A stretch of 64,000 bases of DNA from Bermanella sp034112325 (GCA_034112325.1 JAWUVO010000038.1:13673-77672); one strand, 5' to 3'; positions 26,408-36,706 are shown, numbered from the stretch's first letter. Program-made: numbers and translations. Notes: generated by a model not told the origin, from the sequence alone.

Positions 26408-27241
26408 TTAGCCAATATTTAAATCCTTTAAGCCAGAGGTTATAAGCTTCATACATTCCTCTGGGCCTTCTAATGGTATTAAATGAGCAAAGTTTTTATC
26501 CTCTAAAAAAATGGCGTTAGGTTGTTTGGCCTGCCATTTTTCCCACAGTTTATCTGAGAAAAACATGTTGGCTTTTCCACGTATGGCAATAGTAGGGACG
26601 TTAAGTTTATCTAACCTATTCAGATTATTGATTAAATAAGGGGCCATTGTATAGTTATGTGCTTCCCATATTTTTGGATATGCTAGCTTCAGCGTTTCTC
26701 CCTCTTTTCGGATAGCATGGTCAGCAAAATCATTATAACTTTTTTCGCTAAATTTCTTATAGCCTTTAAACTTTTTAATATAAGTTAAATATTCTTCTTT
26801 TGTATTCCATGTGTCCGGTTTATTAAGCGTGCCCTGAACCAGTTTTGAATCATGAATGAATTTTTTAGGCGCAAACTTAAACAACAAAGACATGGGAAAA
26901 CTAAGCATGGCGGGTTCGATTAATACTAGGGCTTTAAATAAATCGGGACGTTTAATTGCAGCTAGTACCGTACAGCTGGCACCAAGACTATGACCAATAG
27001 CAATAACCGGTTTGCCTTGAGTTTCTATTTGTCTAATTAGGTCGTCGGCAAAAATATCCCAATTATTATGATCTGGTTTACCTGCATTTATCTGTGTAGC
27101 ACGACTTTGAATGGCGTAAACCTCAAACTTTTGGTTTAACGCAGCTAAAAATCGTTGATAGACGCCAGCAGGAAATCCGTTAGCGTGAGAAAAATAAATT
27201 GGCTCGCCCTCACCGGGTAAATGTAGAAATGTTGAACTCAT
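26408..27241 (-). CDS. Alpha/beta hydrolase
   Basis: A 277-residue soluble alpha/beta hydrolase. The elbow GHSLGAS carries Ser85, the N-terminus has the oxyanion-like HANGFPAG, and the C-terminal KNFAHLIPLEGPEE supplies the His. It is convergent with the lipid operon, 24 bp apart, and divergent from dbpA. Its composition is closer to the core genome than that of the island, so it probably marks the island's right border. Substrate unknown. Confidence 0.85.
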   Translation of the reverse strand: MSSTFLHLPGEGEPIYFSHANGFPAGVYQRFLAALNQKFEVYAIQSRATQINAGKPDHNNWDIFADDLIRQIETQGKPVIAIGHSLGASCTVLAAIKRPDLFKALVLIEPAMLSFPMSLLFKFAPKKFIHDSKLVQGTLNKPDTWNTKEEYLTYIKKFKGYKKFSEKSYNDFADHAIRKEGETLKLAYPKIWEAHNYTMAPYLINNLNRLDKLNVPTIAIRGKANMFFSDKLWEKWQAKQPNAIFLEDKNFAHLIPLEGPEECMKLITSGLKDLNIG

Positions 27242-27410
27242 AATAAATAACCTATAAATCGATGATGTTAGAGTGTCATAGGCATCTGCATATTGGAATG
27301 ATCATAATTAGCGAATAAGTTACCTAAGTGAACGAATGATTGTGCAAGCTTTAGGCTAAAATCTGCTATGATTCAACTATCAACATTCTAATATTTCTGC
27401 AGGTTTCGTC

Positions 27411-28799
27411 TTGAGCACAAACAGTTTTTCTTCTTTAGCACTTCACCCCAATCTTTTAACCAACTTAGATTCGTTGGGTTATGCATCCATGACGGAGATA
27501 CAAGAGCAAAGCTTACCGCATATTTTAGCCGGTAAAGATGTCATTGCTCAGGGTAAAACTGGCTCTGGTAAAACGGCAGCATTCGCTTTGGGCTTACTGC
27601 AAGCTTTGGATGTTAAGCGTTATTACGTGCAATCAATCGTCTTATGTCCCACCCGTGAACTAGCCGATCAGGTGGCAAAAGAGATTCGTAAACTAGCTCG
27701 AACCATCCACAATATTAAAGTACTTACCCTATGTGGCGGCATGCCATTTGGTCCACAAATTGGTTCATTAGAACATGGTGCTCATATAATAGTAGGCACA
27801 CCAGGGCGCATAGAAGAGCATGTACGCAAAGGCACATTAGAGCTTGATCGTGTATCTACCTTGGTACTAGACGAAGCCGATCGCATGTTAGAAATGGGTT
27901 TTCAAGAGTCTCTAGACAACATAATTGCCGACATACCGTCAGACAGACAAACCTTGTTATTTAGTGCCACCTTTCCCGACAAAATAGAAGCCATATCGCA
28001 ACGTATTATGTCATCGCCGGTAAGAGTAGAAGTAGAGTCGAAACACGATGACAGCAGTATTAAGCAGCAGTTTTTCAAAGTTGCGGATAATAGCGAGCGC
28101 TTAGATGCCGTCCGCCTGTTATTGCTTAAGCACAAACCTCAAAGTGCGGTTGTGTTTTGTGCCACCAAGCGCGAGTGCCAAGAAGTTCGTGACGACTTAG
28201 CCGCAGATGGCTTTAGTGTGGTGGCGTTACACGGTGATTTAGAGCAGCGTGATCGCGACCAAACTCTAGTGCGTTTTTCTAATGGCAGCGCGTCGGTGTT
28301 AGTGGCTACAGATGTAGCCTCTCGCGGACTAGACATAGACAACTTAGACGCTGTAATAAACTACCAAATGGCACGAGACCCTGAAATACACGTCCATAGA
28401 ATTGGACGAACTGGGCGTGCAGGCAGTAATGGCTTAGCATTCACAATTTTTGTGCCTAAAGAGCAGTATAATATTGGAATTCTTGAAGAGTATTTAGGTA
28501 TTAAAATAAATACCGACGAACTACCAAGAGCCAGTACTTTAAATGAACCTGTTTATTATGCCGATATGGTCACCTTGCAATTAGACGGTGGGAAAAAGCA
28601 AAAGATTCGCCCTGGAGATATTCTTGGTGCGCTAACAGGCGATAATGGCATTGAAGGCTCTCAAGTTGGTAAAATCAACATGTATGATAACTGGGCGTAT
28701 GTAGCTGTACATGTTGATGCGGCAAAAACAGCACTAAGAAAAATTAGTGAAGGAAAAATGAAGGGTCGTTCAATTAGAGTTAGACGCTTGCGCGGCTAG
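27411..28799 (+). CDS. dbpA: ATP-dependent RNA helicase DbpA
   Basis: A 462-residue DEAD-box helicase for 50S ribosome assembly. Motifs in order are the Q motif (MTEIQEQSLP), GKTGSGKT, PTRELADQ, GTPGR, DEADRMLEMGF, SATFP, HGDLEQRDRDQTLVRF and HRIGRTGRAG. The C-terminal domain (GGGKKQK-like DGGKKQKIRPGDILGALTG) is the 23S rRNA hairpin-92 binding domain unique to DbpA. The start is TTG at 27411 with AGG about 8 bp upstream; no ATG fits the conserved N-terminus. Confidence 0.95.
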   Translation: MSTNSFSSLALHPNLLTNLDSLGYASMTEIQEQSLPHILAGKDVIAQGKTGSGKTAAFALGLLQALDVKRYYVQSIVLCPTRELADQVAKEIRKLARTIHNIKVLTLCGGMPFGPQIGSLEHGAHIIVGTPGRIEEHVRKGTLELDRVSTLVLDEADRMLEMGFQESLDNIIADIPSDRQTLLFSATFPDKIEAISQRIMSSPVRVEVESKHDDSSIKQQFFKVADNSERLDAVRLLLLKHKPQSAVVFCATKRECQEVRDDLAADGFSVVALHGDLEQRDRDQTLVRFSNGSASVLVATDVASRGLDIDNLDAVINYQMARDPEIHVHRIGRTGRAGSNGLAFTIFVPKEQYNIGILEEYLGIKINTDELPRASTLNEPVYYADMVTLQLDGGKKQKIRPGDILGALTGDNGIEGSQVGKINMYDNWAYVAVHVDAAKTALRKISEGKMKGRSIRVRRLRG

Positions 28800-28863
28800 C
28801 GGCCAAGTTAAATAGCTGTTGAACTGACACTAGCAATAGAATTGGTAAACAAACAACAGACAT

Positions 28864-28898
28864 AAAAAATGGCCACTATTTATAGCGGCCATTTTTTT
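28864..28898. terminator. Bidirectional terminator between dbpA and the NfeD gene
   Basis: AAAAAATGGCC (28864-28874) pairs with GGCCATTTTTT (28887-28897), serving both convergent transcripts. Confidence 0.85.
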
Positions 28899-28931
28899 AT
28901 GTACTATTTTTATCAATCGTTGATTTTCTGG

Positions 28932-29378
28932 TTAAAGTTTCTCAATAGTAAGTGTCGTGCTGTCTACTGAAATAACTTCAACAGTATCACCAGATTTTAA
29001 ACAGGTTTCAGATTTAACCTTCCAAAACGTATCGCCAATTTGTATGCGTCCCTCAAAATCAATATCGGTTTTCAGCGTTAGCTTTCTTCCAACAAAATGC
29101 GCGGTTCGATGATTAAGGTCAGGTCGGTCGGATAGCTGTAATCTCGCTTGAAAAAAACGCCAATACAAAAGAGAGCAGCTTACGGCTAAAATCGCCCATA
29201 ACATGAACTGTCCTTCCCATGGCATATTGCCTACTAACCAGACTATGCAGCCCGTTAACAGGCTGCCAATAGCAGCGCCTAATACAAAACCAGCGGCACC
29301 AAATGCTTCGGCAATTAATAGTAATAAACCTAAAATTACCCAATGCCAGTGCGAAAATTGTTCAAGCTGTTCCCACAT
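28932..29378 (-). CDS. NfeD-like membrane protein
   Basis: A 148-residue short-form NfeD protein. The N-terminal half contains three hydrophobic segments (HWVILGLLLLIAEAFGAAG; AIGSLLTGCIVWLVG; FMLWAILAVSCSLLYW). The C-terminal half is an OB-fold beta domain (LKTDIDFEGRIQIGDTFWKV). The family partners with SPFH proteins, and here the gene follows one 66 bp downstream on the same strand, like the qmcA-ybbJ pair of E. coli. Probably a membrane-domain organiser; no enzymatic residues. Confidence 0.88.
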   Translation of the reverse strand: MWEQLEQFSHWHWVILGLLLLIAEAFGAAGFVLGAAIGSLLTGCIVWLVGNMPWEGQFMLWAILAVSCSLLYWRFFQARLQLSDRPDLNHRTAHFVGRKLTLKTDIDFEGRIQIGDTFWKVKSETCLKSGDTVEVISVDSTTLTIEKL

Positions 29379-29444
29379 AAATATTCCTCAGTACGCTTGT
29401 TACTAACTGTAATGATTTAACTATTGCTAGTTAAATCAGAGTGG

Positions 29445-30362
29445 CTAGCTGTCTTTTTTCATTTCTTTAAACAGCTCGCCAATACCGGCTACCGAACCAA
29501 TTATATTACTGGCTTCTAGTGGCATCATAATTACTTTACTGTTGTCAGCGCTGCCTATTGTGGTTAACGCCTCGACATACTTCTGTGCAATAAAGTAATT
29601 GATTGCTTGGCCATTTCCTTCGCTGATGGCTTTCGATACAACCTCGGTGGCGGTTGCTTCAGCCTGAGCTAAACGCTCGCGAGCTTCGGCTTCTCTAAAT
29701 GCCGCTTCACGTGCGCCTTCAGCCTTTAAAATATCCGCTTGTTTTTCACCAAGTGCCACTTCAATAGCTGCTTGTTTTTCACCTTCCGCTCTTAATATAG
29801 AAGCACGTTTATCACGCTCGGCTTTCATTTGGTTGGCCATGGACTCAACCAAGTCTCTAGGAGGAGAAATATCTTTAATTTCGATACGTGTGACTTTCAA
29901 TCCCCATGGGTCGGTTGCTTCATCTACTTTGCCCAATAGCGCCGCGTTAATCGCATCTCGATTACTTAACATAGCGTCAAGCTCCATAGACCCAAGTACC
30001 GCACGTATATTGGTCATTACTAGGTTTTGCAATGCTCTAGGCAGATCGTTTACTTCATACGATGCTTTTACTGCATCAAGCACTTGGAAAAAACACACCG
30101 CGTCAGTAGTAACCATGGCGTTATCGCTAGAAATCACTTCTTGCGGAGCAATGTCTAATAACTGTTCCATAATATTTTGCTTATGACCAATAGAGTCAAT
30201 AAAAGGAATAATCAGGTGCAAGCCTGGGTCCAAGGTTTGAGTGTACTTACCAAAACGTTCCACCGTCCAGTTGAAGCCCTGAGGGACCATTTTAATGCCT
30301 TGGGAAATAAATACGGCTGCCAACACGCCAAAAATAATGACCGTTAATTCTAAGCTAAACAT
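29445..30362 (-). CDS. qmcA: SPFH/stomatin-family protein QmcA
   Basis: A 305-residue membrane-anchored SPFH protein. It has one N-terminal hydrophobic segment (about residues 4-22), then the band-7 domain beginning VPQGFNWTVERFGKY and containing ISSDNAMVTTDAVCFFQV. A long Ala/Glu-rich coiled coil follows (about residues 180-250, with repeated GEKQA units). It forms large membrane oligomers and pairs with the NfeD protein downstream. Homology to HflK/HflC is lower than to QmcA. Confidence 0.9.
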   Translation of the reverse strand: MFSLELTVIIFGVLAAVFISQGIKMVPQGFNWTVERFGKYTQTLDPGLHLIIPFIDSIGHKQNIMEQLLDIAPQEVISSDNAMVTTDAVCFFQVLDAVKASYEVNDLPRALQNLVMTNIRAVLGSMELDAMLSNRDAINAALLGKVDEATDPWGLKVTRIEIKDISPPRDLVESMANQMKAERDKRASILRAEGEKQAAIEVALGEKQADILKAEGAREAAFREAEARERLAQAEATATEVVSKAISEGNGQAINYFIAQKYVEALTTIGSADNSKVIMMPLEASNIIGSVAGIGELFKEMKKDS

Positions 30363-30548
30363 GGTAACTCCTTTTATGATGATTTGAATTTAGATTAACA
30401 CAAAAAATGTGCCGTAGGTATTTATCACGCTAATAGTAACCCTTGTTTTTAGAGGGTAATTAGACCAATTAATACAGATAATTAGTTTTATTAAGAGTAA
30501 CTTTATAATATTGTATTCAATAGATTTCCAGATATTTTTTTAGTTCAA

Positions 30549-31094
30549 TTAATTCTCTCTGTACTTATCGATTTTACTTTTTTTACCATGCCATGTCTCT
30601 TTCCAGCTGGATAGACAATGGTCTTTAAAATTAAACTTCAAAATATAGTTGGATTTTTTATAGATCCATTTTTGTTTGTCTTTACCTGTTTTTTGAATGG
30701 CAGTAGGTTTTCCGAAGCGCTTTTTAATATCTGCAGCGGGCATGCCTTTTTTGTAGCGTTGTTTTACTCTTAAGGTTCTTAATTCGGTAGAGCTAAAAAA
30801 CACGCAGTCAGACTTTTTATTTTTAAGATTCTTTCTTCTTTTTTTTCTGTATTTACTCTTCCTAATATCTAATTCTTTTAAAGAAATAATATCGGCTTTA
30901 GGTGTGTAAAGCTTATCTGCGATTGAGCTAGAATTGGTACCGGATAGCAAGCAGGGTCTGTCAGTGAATATAGCTAAGCCTTGCTTGTCCGTACACTTAT
31001 AAACATCAGCGTAAACCACTTGGCTATACATGATTATCAGTGCAGGTATATAGATTAAAATTTGAATCATTTTAAAGGTCATTAGATGCACCAT
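30549..31094 (-). CDS. Secreted DUF4124 protein with an OmlA-like tail
   Basis: A 181-residue protein. An N-terminal signal segment (LIYIPALIIMYSQVVYA) is followed directly by the DUF4124 motif DVYKCTDKQGLAIFTDRPC. A very basic linker (SKYRKKRRKNLKNKKSD) precedes a C-terminal part, YKKGMPAADIKKRFGKPTAI...WIYK, that resembles the SmpA/OmlA (BamE-like) repeat. Three in-frame ATGs (31094, 31082, 31070) are possible starts; the last gives the most typical signal peptide. Periplasmic location is likely, function unknown. Confidence 0.7.
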   Translation of the reverse strand: MVHLMTFKMIQILIYIPALIIMYSQVVYADVYKCTDKQGLAIFTDRPCLLSGTNSSSIADKLYTPKADIISLKELDIRKSKYRKKRRKNLKNKKSDCVFFSSTELRTLRVKQRYKKGMPAADIKKRFGKPTAIQKTGKDKQKWIYKKSNYILKFNFKDHCLSSWKETWHGKKSKIDKYREN

Positions 31095-31221
31095 TGATTA
31101 AGAATAGCCCACAGTCTAGGTTACTGATCATTGAAGGCTAGAGTGAAGCTATATTTTTGGTACTTGTAGGCGATGCTTTATTTAATATTATTCGCTGGGT
31201 GGCATTTATCTCTCAGGCAAT

Positions 31222-31246
31222 AAAAAACCCGCCGAAGCGGGTTTTA
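31222..31246. terminator. Terminator downstream of valS
   Basis: AAAACCCGC pairs with GCGGGTTTT around a CGAA loop, 26 bp past the valS stop. Confidence 0.85.
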
Positions 31247-31271
31247 AATCAAGCTAACAATAAATTGAATA

Positions 31272-34154
31272 TTAAAGCGCTTTTATGGCATCCAACTGCT
31301 CTTGCAGTTTTTTGCCTATGCTTTCATAGTCAGCTAGTTTCGATTTTTCTTTTTCGATTACTTCAGCTGGAGCTTTATCAGTAAATTTAGAATTGTTAAG
31401 TTTACCGGCAACTCGACCCAATTCTTTCTGATTCTTTTCAACCGCTTTTGTTAAGCGATTTACTTCAGCAGCTACGTCTATATTGCCTGCCATGGGAATC
31501 AGAACTTCCATATCACCTACTAAAGAAGTAGAAGATAAAGGCGCTTTGTCTCCTTGGTTTAGCCAAGTGATTTGTTCTAACTTAGCCATGGCTTTTAAGA
31601 AGGTATTGTTGGCGGTTAGGCGACGTTGATCGTCTTCGTTACCATTTCTAAATAAGCACTTAACTGGTTTTCCTGGGCCAATGCCCATTTCTGCACGTAT
31701 GTTACGAACGCCAGTAATAATACCTTTAAGCCATTCAATATCGGTTTCAGCTTGAGTATCAATTTGGCTTTCGTCTACGGTTGGGTAGCTGGCTAACATA
31801 ATAGTTTCGCCAGATTTTTCTTTACCAAATGTACCGGCAATGGGTGCAATAGACTGCCAAATTTCTTCGGTGATATACGGCATCATTGGGTGCGCTAAAC
31901 GTAAAATAGATTCTAGTGTGTGTACTAGGGTTTTACGGGCGCCACGCTTTTGTGCTTCGCTTGAATTTTCATCCCACAGTACGGGTTTAGAAAGTTCTAA
32001 GTACCATGCGCAGTATTCGTTCCATATAAAGTCGTACAATGCTTGAGCCGCGTGATCAAAGCGATAGTTATCTAACGCGTCAATCACTTCTTTTTGTGCT
32101 TGCTGTAAGCGTGACTCAATCCAACGATCGGCCAATGACAATTCCACTTCGCCATTATTAAGATCATCAATTTGTGCTTGGCTAAGAGCCTTGTCGTCTG
32201 TTTGACCAATCGATTCCATAACAAACCGTGTGGCATTCCAAAGCTTGTTACAGAAGTTGCGATAACCTTCTAAGCGACTCATATCAAATTTAATATCGCG
32301 ACCAGTTGAGGCTAGCGACATAAAGGTGAAACGCAACGCGTCGGTTCCGCAAGACGTAATACCGTCTGGGAAATGTTTGCGCGTTTGCTTTTCAATTTTA
32401 GCAGCCATTTGTGGTTGCATCATGCCGCTTGCGCGTTTTGTCACTAGGTCTTCAAGTTCAATGCCGTCAATGATGTCTAAAGGATCTAATACGTTTCCTT
32501 TTGACTTAGACATTTTTTGGCCTTCTTGGTCACGCACTAAACCGTGCACGTAAACCTTTTTGAATGGCACTTCGCCAGTAAACTTAAGCGTCATCATAAT
32601 CATTCGGGCAACCCAAAAGAATATAATGTCAAAACCCGTTACCAGTACATCGGTAGGGTGGAATGTTTTAAGTTCGTCTGTGTCTTCAGGCCAGCCTAAT
32701 GTTGCGAATGTCCATAACGCAGAGCTAAACCAAGTGTCTAGAACATCATCATCTTGACGAAGTTTTATATCGGCTGCTAAATTGTTTTCTTCGCGTACTT
32801 GTTCTTCACTACGCCCCACATAAACTTGGCCGTCATCTGCGTACCAAGCTGGGATCCTGTGACCCCACCAAAGTTGACGTGAAATGCACCAGTCGTTGAT
32901 GTCACGCATCCATGCAAAATACATGTTCTCATAACTTTTAGGCACAAACTCAATGTCGCCGTTTTCTACCGCAGCAATGGCAGGCTTGGCCAGTTCTTCT
33001 ATGCGTACATACCATTGGTCGGTCAACATCGGTTCGATGACTACACCGCCACGATCGCCGTAAGGCACGGTTAGGTCGTGGTCTTTAATTTCGTCTAATA
33101 AGCCAAGCTCATCCAGTTTTGCAACAATGGCTTTGCGCGCTTCAAAGCGTTCCATACCGGCAAATTCAGCCGGCAGTTCGGCTGGGTAGTCGGTGCTTTC
33201 TTCGCCATTAGTATTAAATACTTGGGCTTCAGCACGAATCTCGGCATTGAACGTTAATATGTTGATCATCGGCAGTTTGTTGCGCTTGCCCACTTCGTAA
33301 TCGTTAAAATCGTGGGCAGGAGTAATTTTTACGCAACCAGTGCCTTTGTCCATGTCGGCGTGTTCGTCGGCTACTATTGGAATACGACGTCCCACTAAAG
33401 GCAGCTCAATAAATTTACCGATCAAATCTTGATAACGAGGGTCTTCAGCATTAACCGCAACACCGGTATCGCCCAGCATAGTTTCTGGACGAGTAGTGGC
33501 CACAACAATGTAGCTTAAACCGTCTTTAGTGGTTAGGCCGTCGGCCAGTGGATAACGGAAATGCCACATGTGGCCTTTTTTATCTTTGTTTTCAACTTCA
33601 AGGTCAGAGATCGCGGTGTGTAATTTAGGGTCCCAGTTTACTAGGCGTTTGCCACGGTAAATTAGGTCTTCTTTGTATAGGCGTCCAAACACTTCTTCCA
33701 CGGCATTGCTCATGACGTCATCCATTGTGAAGCGTTCACGGGACCAATCGATGGAGGTACCCATACGACGCAGCTGCTTAGTAATCGTACCGCCAGATTC
33801 GGCTTTCCAATCCCAAACTTTATCTAAGAATTTTTCACGGCCCAGTTCTTTACGATCAATGCCTTGTGCGGCTAGTTGGCGTTCAACCACCATTTGTGTG
33901 GCAATGCCCGCATGGTCGGTACCCGCTTGCCAAAGTGTATTTTTACCTTTCATGCGGTTGTAGCGAATCAAGGTATCCATAATGGTATCTTGAAAGGCGT
34001 GGCCCATGTGCAGGCTGCCAGTGACATTGGGTGGCGGAATCATAATGCAGTAGCTTTCATCGCCCCCTTGTGGAGCAAAATAGCCTTTGTCTTCCCAGGT
34101 TTTATACCAGGTTTTTTCGATTTCGTGGGGCTGGTAGGTTTTATCCATTGCCAT
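31272..34154 (-). CDS. valS: Valyl-tRNA synthetase
   Basis: A 960-residue class Ia synthetase. It has PPPNVTGSLHMGHA (HIGH motif), an inserted editing domain, the WWGHRIPAWY segment, KMSKSKGNVLDP (KMSKS) and a C-terminal coiled-coil arm rich in Lys and Glu (from about residue 890). The length matches the family. Order pepA-holC-valS on one strand, divergent from lptF-lptG, is the standard gammaproteobacterial arrangement. The 186 bp before holC contain nothing I recognise beyond the valS promoter region. Confidence 0.98.
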   Translation of the reverse strand: MAMDKTYQPHEIEKTWYKTWEDKGYFAPQGGDESYCIMIPPPNVTGSLHMGHAFQDTIMDTLIRYNRMKGKNTLWQAGTDHAGIATQMVVERQLAAQGIDRKELGREKFLDKVWDWKAESGGTITKQLRRMGTSIDWSRERFTMDDVMSNAVEEVFGRLYKEDLIYRGKRLVNWDPKLHTAISDLEVENKDKKGHMWHFRYPLADGLTTKDGLSYIVVATTRPETMLGDTGVAVNAEDPRYQDLIGKFIELPLVGRRIPIVADEHADMDKGTGCVKITPAHDFNDYEVGKRNKLPMINILTFNAEIRAEAQVFNTNGEESTDYPAELPAEFAGMERFEARKAIVAKLDELGLLDEIKDHDLTVPYGDRGGVVIEPMLTDQWYVRIEELAKPAIAAVENGDIEFVPKSYENMYFAWMRDINDWCISRQLWWGHRIPAWYADDGQVYVGRSEEQVREENNLAADIKLRQDDDVLDTWFSSALWTFATLGWPEDTDELKTFHPTDVLVTGFDIIFFWVARMIMMTLKFTGEVPFKKVYVHGLVRDQEGQKMSKSKGNVLDPLDIIDGIELEDLVTKRASGMMQPQMAAKIEKQTRKHFPDGITSCGTDALRFTFMSLASTGRDIKFDMSRLEGYRNFCNKLWNATRFVMESIGQTDDKALSQAQIDDLNNGEVELSLADRWIESRLQQAQKEVIDALDNYRFDHAAQALYDFIWNEYCAWYLELSKPVLWDENSSEAQKRGARKTLVHTLESILRLAHPMMPYITEEIWQSIAPIAGTFGKEKSGETIMLASYPTVDESQIDTQAETDIEWLKGIITGVRNIRAEMGIGPGKPVKCLFRNGNEDDQRRLTANNTFLKAMAKLEQITWLNQGDKAPLSSTSLVGDMEVLIPMAGNIDVAAEVNRLTKAVEKNQKELGRVAGKLNNSKFTDKAPAEVIEKEKSKLADYESIGKKLQEQLDAIKAL

Positions 34155-34340
34155 GACTGTCTTTACACCGATTTAAAGCTGAAAAATGGCGGCAATTATA
34201 GCGGTTTTTTTGGGGGGTTAGTAGTGCAAAGGTCTAAAGCAAAAGCGTGGCTAAGTTGGCAGCTTAAGCGTGTTATTAACTGGTTACATGTTGTGGCATA
34301 GCAATAAGCTCAGTGAGTTGCAGTCATAGAAAGCTGAGTA

Positions 34341-34778
34341 TTACCCGCGTAAATCTCGATGAGTCACTTCGTAACCACGGTCTTTGTAAAACTTATAGTG
34401 TTTGCGGGTTTCTTCAAGTACTGCTTCATCTTGAATTACCACTTCTAATACTCGATCAAAGCGACTAAAAAAGGTGGGGATCGGACCGCTTAAATTCACT
34501 AACACATCGTTGTGGTGAGCAGGGTGGTGTTGCCAGCCAATTTGAATTTGAGCTTCAGGTTGATCTAGATTACCAATGATATTATGCGGGATAAAGCTAT
34601 CAGGCTTGAATTTCCATAAATGGCTATCCAACCAAATTGCTTGTTTTTCATTTTCTGTGTGTAGATATACTTTACGTCCTTCTCCATATACCTTTTCAAC
34701 TAGGCGGCAGACAAAATCTAAGCGGTCTTTTTGCTTAGTGGCGCCTAATATGTAAAAGTCGATAGAGGTCATATTCAA
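34341..34778 (-). CDS. holC: DNA polymerase III subunit chi
   Basis: A 145-residue HolC. It links the clamp-loader complex to single-strand binding protein during replication. Typical features are the N-terminal SIDFYILG, RLVEKVYGEGRKVYL and the IWLDSHLWKFKPDSFIPHN stretch. It lies between pepA and valS, with terminators or gaps on either side. MTSI (Met3) is an alternative start. Confidence 0.93.
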   Translation of the reverse strand: MNMTSIDFYILGATKQKDRLDFVCRLVEKVYGEGRKVYLHTENEKQAIWLDSHLWKFKPDSFIPHNIIGNLDQPEAQIQIGWQHHPAHHNDVLVNLSGPIPTFFSRFDRVLEVVIQDEAVLEETRKHYKFYKDRGYEVTHRDLRG

Positions 34779-34930
34779 GTCTACGGGAAGTGTTTGATTG
34801 GCTTAGATTATACTTAGGCGCTATCCGTTAGGCTAGGGCGTTTTAATTTAACTAGCTTAAAAACCCAGCTAGATAGTTTCTAATTAAATCATTAAAAGAC
34901 GTAATCATTTTTGTTCGGCTAAAAAATATA

Positions 34931-34961
34931 AAAAAAGGGCTGTCACCGACAGCCCTTTTTT
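34931..34961. terminator. Terminator downstream of pepA
   Basis: AAAAAGGGCTGTC pairs with GACAGCCCTTTTT around a 3-nt loop, about 30 bp after the pepA stop. Confidence 0.9.
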
Positions 34962-34991
34962 ATGTTACCAAAATATTAAATACAGTAACAA

Positions 34992-36467
34992 TTAGCTCAT
35001 CTTATTAACCAAGTAGTTTACTAATAACGGCACTGGTCGACCAGTAGAGCCTTTTGCTTTACCGCCACTGTTCCATGCTGTTCCGGCAATGTCTAAGTGA
35101 GCCCATGTTTGGCCTTTAGTAAAGCGAGATAAAAAGCATGCTGCGGTTGTGGCGCCAGCCAAGCGTCCGCCAATGTTAGCAATATCCGCAAAATTGCTGT
35201 CTAGCAATTCTTGGTACTCGTCTTGTAAAGGCAGACGCCATGCTGGGTCGCAGCTGTCGTTACTGGCATGAATAATTTCTTTAGCCAGTTCTTCATCTTG
35301 AGTGAATAAACCTGAGTTGACGCCACCAAGTGCCATCATGCATGCGCCTGTTAATGTGGCTATATCCACAATACTGGCAGGTTTGTATGTTTCTATAGTG
35401 TAAGTAAGCGCGTCACATAAAACCAAACGTCCTTCGGCATCTGTGTTTAAAATTTCGATGGTGGTACCGTTCATGGCGGTAACAATATCTCCAGGCTTGC
35501 TAGCATGGCCCGACGGCATATTTTCAGCGGCGGCTACAATAGCCACAAAGTTAATCGGCAGATCTAATGTAAGAATAGTTAACATGGTGCCCAGTACAGA
35601 AGCTGCACCGCACATGTCGTATTTCATTTCGTCCATTCCAGCGCCTGGCTTTAAACTAATGCCGCCGGTGTCAAAAGTAATTCCCTTGCCCACCAGTGCA
35701 TGAGGAGCTTCGCCTGCTTTGCCGCCCTTATATTCCATGCAAATAATTTTGCCAGGTTCGATCGAGCCTTTTGAAACCGACAAAAACGAGCCCATACCAA
35801 GCTCTTCCATTTTGTCTTCGTCTAAAATACTGGTGGTCATTTTTGAATTTAGCGTAGCCAGTCTATCTGCTTCGTCTGCAAGGTAAGACGGTGTCACAAT
35901 ATTAGGTGGTAGATCTCCTAGCTCTTTGGTTAACGCCATGCCTTTAGCCACAGCTTGACCAAATAGTACGTCACTTTGATACAGACTTTCAGTGACGATG
36001 GTTAAGGACTCGATGGTCTTTTTTGCTGGCGCATCGTCAGCTTTACTTTTACACATATCAAAAAAGTACAGGCTGTCTTCAAATGCTTGGGCAAGGTGTT
36101 TGTTGATCCAGTGTTGATCTTTTTCAGCCACTGTAATGCCGTTAATATCGATAATTCCACTGTCGGCGGCGCTGGCTTTCAATGCTTTTGCTGCAGCTTG
36201 CATCGATTTAGTAAAATCACTGGTTTTACTTTGAGCTTTGCCCATGCCCACTAATATTAAGCGAGGACCGTTAGCTTGAGGAATTACTAAAGTTTCCCCT
36301 GCAGTGCCCTTAATGTCTTGGTTTTCTAACAGCTGGCTAATGAACCCGCCCAGCGATTGGTCCATTTTAGCGGTGGCTTCAGTTTGCGAACCTTCGCTTA
36401 ATATAGGCAGTAAAATGGCTTGGCCAGAATATTCAGATACACTTGATTGGGTAAGGATAAATTCCAT
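34992..36467 (-). CDS. pepA: Leucyl aminopeptidase
   Basis: A 491-residue M17 aminopeptidase with two metal ions, cleaving N-terminal Leu and other residues from peptides. Metal ligands lie in VGKGITFDTGGISLKPG and the signature NTDAEGRLVL; the KYDMCGAASVLG segment is also conserved. E. coli PepA additionally binds DNA as a recombination accessory factor, which cannot be judged here. It is divergent from lptF, with a 239-bp intergenic region containing both promoters. Confidence 0.96.
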   Translation of the reverse strand: MEFILTQSSVSEYSGQAILLPILSEGSQTEATAKMDQSLGGFISQLLENQDIKGTAGETLVIPQANGPRLILVGMGKAQSKTSDFTKSMQAAAKALKASAADSGIIDINGITVAEKDQHWINKHLAQAFEDSLYFFDMCKSKADDAPAKKTIESLTIVTESLYQSDVLFGQAVAKGMALTKELGDLPPNIVTPSYLADEADRLATLNSKMTTSILDEDKMEELGMGSFLSVSKGSIEPGKIICMEYKGGKAGEAPHALVGKGITFDTGGISLKPGAGMDEMKYDMCGAASVLGTMLTILTLDLPINFVAIVAAAENMPSGHASKPGDIVTAMNGTTIEILNTDAEGRLVLCDALTYTIETYKPASIVDIATLTGACMMALGGVNSGLFTQDEELAKEIIHASNDSCDPAWRLPLQDEYQELLDSNFADIANIGGRLAGATTAACFLSRFTKGQTWAHLDIAGTAWNSGGKAKGSTGRPVPLLVNYLVNKMS

Positions 36468-36706
36468 GTGAACTCCATTTGGTAAATTAGCACAGTAACA
36501 AAGCCTGTTAATTAGTAATCCCTCTAATTAATTGAGGAATAAAGGCTTACTTTCTAGTGCATTAGGTTATTTTCAGGGATAATGCTGAGTCTACTTGAAA
36601 AAGCCCATATTGCCAGAACTGCTCAATTATTTTGAATCTATAGGTTAGTGCTGCTCGCGCTTTTAAGGCTAGAACAGCCATGGTTTATAATAAGTAAGGT
36701 TATTTT

